Shown: positions 5,996 through 9,437 of the stretch, piece after piece
Position numbering within the stretch: the stretch's first letter is position 1
How the letters are laid out: every line of letters begins with the position of its first letter
Source: QYQL01 sp041674265
GTDB lineage: Bacteria; Verrucomicrobiota; Verrucomicrobiia; Chthoniobacterales; Terrimicrobiaceae
DNA: 9,437 nucleotides
NCBI GenBank assembly: GCA_041674265.1
Contig: JBAYWC010000099.1
Coordinates: 1 to 9,437, forward strand
Direction of reading: 5' to 3'
Program-made: the position numbers and the translations under genes
Notes under the pieces: model-generated
What the model was told of the DNA's origin: nothing
The model's input: the letters and a program-made list of their open reading frames with translations, nothing else
Database searches by the model: none

Positions 5996-6882
5996 ATGCT
6001 GATGGATGGAAAGCACATTTCTGAAGCGATTTTTTGGGGTCGGAGACGGTTGGGAATACAAAGCACCAAATATGTCAGGGGTGGGGCCGAAGTTCATCTC
6101 AAAGCCCGAAAGGATGCGATCCGGTGTCCAAAGTGCGGGGCGGCCCACATCGCGTTGCACGGCACGCGGGAGCGGCGGATACGAGGTGTCCCCATCGGAC
6201 TGAAAACGTTGACTTTCGTGGTCCATGTGCCGCGATGCCAGTGCCGGGAATGCGGGGAGTTTTTCGACTCCTCCCCCCTTTTGCCCCGCGAGGGTGCTCC
6301 TGCACCCTGGGACTCGCTCGTTTCGTCGCCGGACTCTTCCGAGCCATGAGCATGACGGACTTGGCCAACCTGACGGGTTTGGGATGGGATACCATCAAGC
6401 GGATTGCCAAAGGCGCCATGACCAAGGAGGCGGCCGGGGTGGACCTCAAGAAGGTGAAGTTCCTGGCCATTGACGAGGTGTATTTGGGGAAGCTCCACAA
6501 GTTCATCACCGTCGTCATTGATTGGGAGAGCGGACAGGTGCTTTACGTCGCCAAGGGCCGGGGCGAGAATGCCCTCAGGCCCTTCTTCCGCCGGCTTCGG
6601 CGGGCGAAAGCCGACATCCGTGCCGCGGCGGCTGACCTGAGTGCCGCGTATGCCGCCGCCGCGCGCAAAAACCTGCCCCATGCGCTGCTCGTCGCCGACC
6701 GCTTTCATGTGGTCAAACTGATGAATGAAAAAATCGACGAACTGCGCCGCGCACTTCAACGCGAGGCCGACATCATGGGCCGCAGAGCCATCAAAGGCAC
6801 CCGGTATCTTTTGCTGCGAGGGCGCGAGAATCTGGCCCCGGATCCCTCCTCCGCAAAGGCTCTCATCTCCCTTCGCTTATGA
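5996..6882 (+). pseudogene. ISL3-family transposase, frameshifted and 3'-truncated
   Basis: The first reading frame (from the ATG at 5996) encodes an N-terminal zinc-binding region with Cys44, Cys47, Cys81, Cys83 and Cys86 (CPKCG, CQCRECGEFF). It then loses homology and stops at 6349. From about 6280 the -1 frame continues the protein: a helix-turn-helix-like MSMTDLANLTGLGWDTIKR, the first catalytic Asp in LAIDEVY (codon 6472-6474), the second in AADLSAAY (codon 6634-6636), then LLVADRFHVVKLMNEKIDELRR and TRYLLLRGRENL, all typical of DDE_Tnp_ISL3. Family members continue well beyond this point to a third acidic residue. Here homology ends near 6843 and the frame stops at 6882. One lost base in the run CCCCCCTTTT (6273-6282) would explain the shift. 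The element is inactive as seen. It converges on dinG. Confidence 0.85.
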
Positions 6883-6886
6883 TCCC

Positions 6887-6923
6887 AAAACAAAAAGCCC
6901 TGGGGTCCGTGGGCCGGCGGGCT
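6887..6923 (-). terminator. Possible Rho-independent terminator after dinG
   Basis: On the minus strand AGCCC (6923..6919) can pair with GGGCT (6900..6896) around a 18-base loop that can itself pair further (GGCC/GGTCC-like). The hairpin is followed by TTTTTGTTTT. The T-rich tail is good, the stem short. It lies about 55 bases past the dinG stop, the expected place. Confidence 0.45.
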
Positions 6924-6976
6924 GTCCGGGTCCTCCTTTGCCCGCGCTTTGCGCGCAAGCCACTTCGCGCGGACGA

Positions 6977-8974
6977 TCAATGAATCTCGACCGGACACTT
7001 TGGCATCGCGCGCAGGAATGATTTTCCATATGGTTTGCTGACGATCCGGCTGTCGAGGATGACGATGGTTCCCGTGTCGGATTTGCTCCGGATGAGGCGT
7101 CCCACGCCCTGTCTGAGACGGAGGATCGCCTCTGGAAGCGAGTAGCTTTCGAAAGCGCGTCCGCCGGATGCCTCGATGGCTTCGAGTCGCGCCTCGGTGA
7201 GGGGATGATCCGGGGTGGCAAACGGGAGCCGGGTGATGATCACGTTGGAGAGCGCGTCGCCGGGCACATCCACCCCGGTCCAAAAACTCGAGACCCCGAA
7301 GAGGACGCTGTGGGGATTCTCGCGGAACTCCCGCACCATGCGCTGCGCGGGCATGCCGGTGCCTTGGACAAGCAGCGGCCAGCCTTTTTTCTCAAAATGG
7401 GTTTCCATGCTTTCGGAGACCGCGCGCATGGTCTGGTAGCTGGTGAAGAGCACGAATGCCCTCGCGAGGCTTTTGTCCGTGAAGTGGGCGATCCATTTTC
7501 CCAGGGCCTTTTCGTAACCGGAATCTTTTGGTTCGGGCATCTGGCGAACGAGGTGCAGGCACATCTGTTTTTCGTAATCGAACGGGCTTCCGATCTGTAG
7601 CGCGGGGACGTTTTCGGCCCCGACGCGTTGCCTGAAGTAGGAAAGCTCGGGTGTTCCGATGGAGAGTGTCGCGCTGGTCAGCACCGAGCAGGCCCCTTCG
7701 CGGAAGAGGAGCCGGCGCAGGGCGTCGGCGAGGTCTACCGGCGCGGTGCGCAGGGTACAGAACTGCTCTTTGCGTCCGGTTTGCTCGACCCAATAGACAT
7801 GGTCCGGTTGTTCGAGGGCGAGAAAATCCGTGATGGCCGCGCGGGCGGAGCGGAGCTTGCGGGCCGTGTCCTGCAACTCGGCGGCGCCGATCTCATCCTG
7901 GCAACGCACGGCTTCGCTTGCGATCAACTCGCCGAGCTTTGCCAGGTTCGCGCAGACTTCCGCGCCATCGGCCAGACCGGCTTCCCGGACCCGGAACTCG
8001 CGCCCTTTTTTGAATAGGCATTTTGAACTGACCGCCTTGAAAAAATCATCCGAGACCGGGAGGGCGTCGGACACGGCCTTGCAGGCAGGTCCATTTTTCA
8101 TCACTTGGAACAGCCCCCTTTTCGTGCGGGGATTGTAGAGGCGCTGGACAGCGCGCCGGAGACCGAGCTGGGAAACCTCCATGCCGATATGCCGCGAAGC
8201 CACCTCCTCGAGGGTGTGCGCCTCGTCGAAGACCACGAAATCATTCGCAAAGAGCAGTCCGCCCGTGCGGCTCTCCGCATCCTCCACCGCGCCGAGGAGG
8301 GTGAAAAACAGCGCGTGATTCAGCACGACCATGTGCGCGCCCGCAATCCGCCGCCGGAGGGTCTGGTAATGGCACCCGGAGTTTGGGCCGCACATCTTCG
8401 GCGTACACAAATGCTGTTCGCTGCGCACTTCCTCCCACACCGCCGGATCCGGTTGCTCGAGAAAATCGCTGAGCGAGCCGTCTTTCGTTGTCTGGCTCCA
8501 GCCCCGGATTCTTTCCAGCTCCGATTTTTGCTCGGTGGTGAACAAATCCGCCGCCTGGTTGATCGCGCGGGCGAGCCGGGTCGTGCAGAGGTAATTTTGG
8601 CGGCCCTTCATCAGCAGCGCTTCGAAATCCTCGCCGAGGAGTTTTTGGGCGAACGGGATGTCCTTGAAGATGAGTTGTTCCTGCAACGAGATGGTGTGCG
8701 TGGAGATCACCGCCTTGCGCTTCGTCCGAACGGCATGCAGGGCCGCGGGCACCAGATAGGCGAGGGACTTTCCCACGCCTGTCCCGGCCTCGACCACCAG
8801 CCGTCTGCTGCGCTCGAGGGTTCGCGCCACCGCGCAGGCCATGTCCTGCTGTTCCTGGCGGAACTCGAACCCCGCCCCGTGCGAGAGCCTCCCGTTCTCC
8901 GAGAAAATTTCGCGGACTTCGCGTTCAAATGCGGAGACCGCGCCGTTTCCTCCATCGTCTCGAATCGAAATCAT
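6977..8974 (-). CDS. dinG: DinG-like ATP-dependent Fe-S helicase (XPD family)
   Basis: A 665-residue superfamily 2 helicase expected to unwind DNA 5' to 3' and resolve D-loops, R-loops or stalled forks. The Walker A motif is EAGTGVGKS (62-70, Lys69). Four cysteines that would ligate a 4Fe-4S cluster are Cys130, Cys190, Cys195 and Cys201. The Walker B box is DEAH (250-253). Motif III-like VLTSATLS lies at 422-429, VSSFWTGVDVPG at 551-562, and motif VI RQGVGRLIRS at 611-620. There is no N-terminal exonuclease domain, so it resembles the E. coli DinG/YoaA form rather than the Firmicutes DinG with a fused DnaQ-like exonuclease. The frame is open 37 codons upstream to 9085, but that part overlaps the preceding gene remnant and is unlike the family; I choose the ATG at 8974, though no good ribosome binding site decides it. 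It ends with the usual LDSRIVSKPYGKSFL and is intact. Confidence 0.92.
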   Translation of the reverse strand: MISIRDDGGNGAVSAFEREVREIFSENGRLSHGAGFEFRQEQQDMACAVARTLERSRRLVVEAGTGVGKSLAYLVPAALHAVRTKRKAVISTHTISLQEQLIFKDIPFAQKLLGEDFEALLMKGRQNYLCTTRLARAINQAADLFTTEQKSELERIRGWSQTTKDGSLSDFLEQPDPAVWEEVRSEQHLCTPKMCGPNSGCHYQTLRRRIAGAHMVVLNHALFFTLLGAVEDAESRTGGLLFANDFVVFDEAHTLEEVASRHIGMEVSQLGLRRAVQRLYNPRTKRGLFQVMKNGPACKAVSDALPVSDDFFKAVSSKCLFKKGREFRVREAGLADGAEVCANLAKLGELIASEAVRCQDEIGAAELQDTARKLRSARAAITDFLALEQPDHVYWVEQTGRKEQFCTLRTAPVDLADALRRLLFREGACSVLTSATLSIGTPELSYFRQRVGAENVPALQIGSPFDYEKQMCLHLVRQMPEPKDSGYEKALGKWIAHFTDKSLARAFVLFTSYQTMRAVSESMETHFEKKGWPLLVQGTGMPAQRMVREFRENPHSVLFGVSSFWTGVDVPGDALSNVIITRLPFATPDHPLTEARLEAIEASGGRAFESYSLPEAILRLRQGVGRLIRSKSDTGTIVILDSRIVSKPYGKSFLRAMPKCPVEIH

Positions 8975-9005
8975 GTCGTTACAGTGAACAATATTCTTCC
9001 CGGGC

Positions 9006-9226
9006 TCAATTCCGATCCGGGATCGGGATCGCCGGTGCCCAGCGCAGCCAGTCTTTGCGGGGGGAGGCATTGAGCTCGAAGACATGGCCGGGCTCCAGAC
9101 GCGCTGTCGCCACGACCTTTCCGCCGGAGGCTTTCACCTCCTCCACGAGTCCGACCGGCCCGCCGAGGTAGCGCAACTGGGTCCGGCCCGCGAGCAGCCC
9201 TTCAGTGTGGCCATCATGATCGACGG
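9006..9226 (-). pseudogene. C-terminal remnant of an unidentified gene upstream of dinG
   Basis: A minus-strand frame ending at a TGA (9008..9006), 31 bp before the dinG start, has protein-like composition (GRTQLRYLGGPVGLVEEV, then KASGGKVVATARLEPGHVFE and RKDWLRWAPAIP). Its spacing suits a gene cotranscribed with dinG. The frame continues to an ATG at 9254, but this lies in DNA that codes on the other strand for a transposase, so the authentic gene has probably lost its 5' part near 9200-9230. I do not recognise the family. An alternative is an intact 82-residue protein starting at 9254, which I think less likely. The left half of the dinG upstream extension overlaps this frame and is not coding. 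Confidence 0.4.
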
Positions 9227-9437
9227 ATGTTGGCCGGGAACCCCGCCGACCCAATCATCAATCGGGAAGTCAACTACTTCCAAAACCACCGCGACCGCCT
9301 CAACTATGCCGGCGTGGCCGCCCGCAACGCCCCGATTGGCTCGGGTTCGATGGAATCCGCCTGCGGCCAGTTCCAAGGCCGCTCGAAACGTCGCGGCCAA
9401 TTTTGGTCTCCTCGCGGTCTGGCCGATATGCTCGCCA
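9227..9437 (+). pseudogene. C-terminal fragment of an ISKra4-like transposase, running off the right edge
   Basis: In the frame with codon starts at 9227, 9230 and so on, the sequence reads about 70 residues including INREVNYFQNHRDRLNYA, then APIGSGSMESACGQF and KRRGQFWSPRGLADMLA. The 'P-I-G-S-G-x-x-E-(S/A)-A-C' block contains the last catalytic Glu of the DDE domain. The following 'R-x-K-R-x-G-Q-F-W' is typical of ISKra4-like transposases. These are usually several hundred residues long, and nothing recognisable lies upstream of about 9227, so the 5' part is missing. The frame is still open at the window end. It is unrelated to the ISL3 copy at 5996-6882. Confidence 0.7.

Noticed and set aside
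5755..6024. 89-codon plus-strand frame with a hydrophobic segment
   Set aside because: No ribosome binding site, it overlaps the transposase start in another frame, and the composition after the hydrophobic part is not protein-like. Kept only as a note in the gene-free stretch.
6756..7283. 175-codon minus-strand frame spanning the dinG end and the ISL3 remnant
   Set aside because: It crosses two unrelated coding regions and lies in a shifted frame of dinG; it has no domain.
8105..9073. 322-codon plus-strand frame opposite the dinG 5' half
   Set aside because: Shadow of dinG, whose Walker A, Fe-S cysteines and DEAH box are in the minus-strand frame.
1..9437. CRISPR arrays, tRNA, rRNA, toxin-antitoxin or defence genes
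   Set aside because: I looked for regularly spaced repeats, cloverleaf-like sequences and small paired genes and saw none.

Overview
The window is GC-rich bacterial chromosome with dense coding, short intergenic gaps and mostly weak Shine-Dalgarno sequences. I recognise housekeeping genes (phoB/phoR-type two-component system, exonuclease III, phosphoglycerate mutase, DinG-type helicase) interrupted by remnants of three unrelated insertion sequences. The best guess at lineage is the Planctomycetota-Verrucomicrobiota group, probably Verrucomicrobiota. This rests on the style of the secreted Ala/Lys-rich protein at the left and on the transposase types; it is an inference, since no rRNA or other marker is present.

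Left to right: (1) the first 18 codons of a minus-strand transposase run off the left edge. (2) A minus-strand block reads phoB (2149-2841), then phoR (842-2152, TTG start, 4-bp overlap), then a small exported protein built from two copies of one helical repeat (120-782). (3) A 267-bp spacer holds a strong Rho-independent terminator that closes the next unit and a second hairpin in the phoB leader. (4) A minus-strand pair of endonuclease/exonuclease/phosphatase-fold genes follows: an uncharacterised EEP protein (3866-4633) and, 4 bp after it, exonuclease III (3109-3861). (5) The EEP gene is divergent from gpmA (4699-5439, +) across a 65-bp gap in which two predicted promoters overlap at their -10 boxes. 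(6) About 550 bp lack a convincing gene and lead into a frameshifted, 3'-truncated ISL3-family transposase (5996-6882, +). (7) A DinG-like Fe-S helicase lies on the minus strand (6977-8974), preceded by the C-terminal remnant of an unidentified gene (about 9006-9226, -). (8) The right edge carries the C-terminal part of an ISKra4-like transposase (about 9227-9437, +), whose junction seems to cut that remnant.

Functionally, phoB/phoR probably form a phosphate-type or envelope-sensing system; no pst or phoU genes are visible. Xth and DinG both act in DNA repair but are not in one operon. GpmA is glycolytic. I found no CRISPR array, tRNA, rRNA or clear defence system. The most unusual items are the duplicated-repeat exported protein behind phoBR, the interlocked divergent promoters, and the concentration of three decayed IS elements in 9.4 kb.
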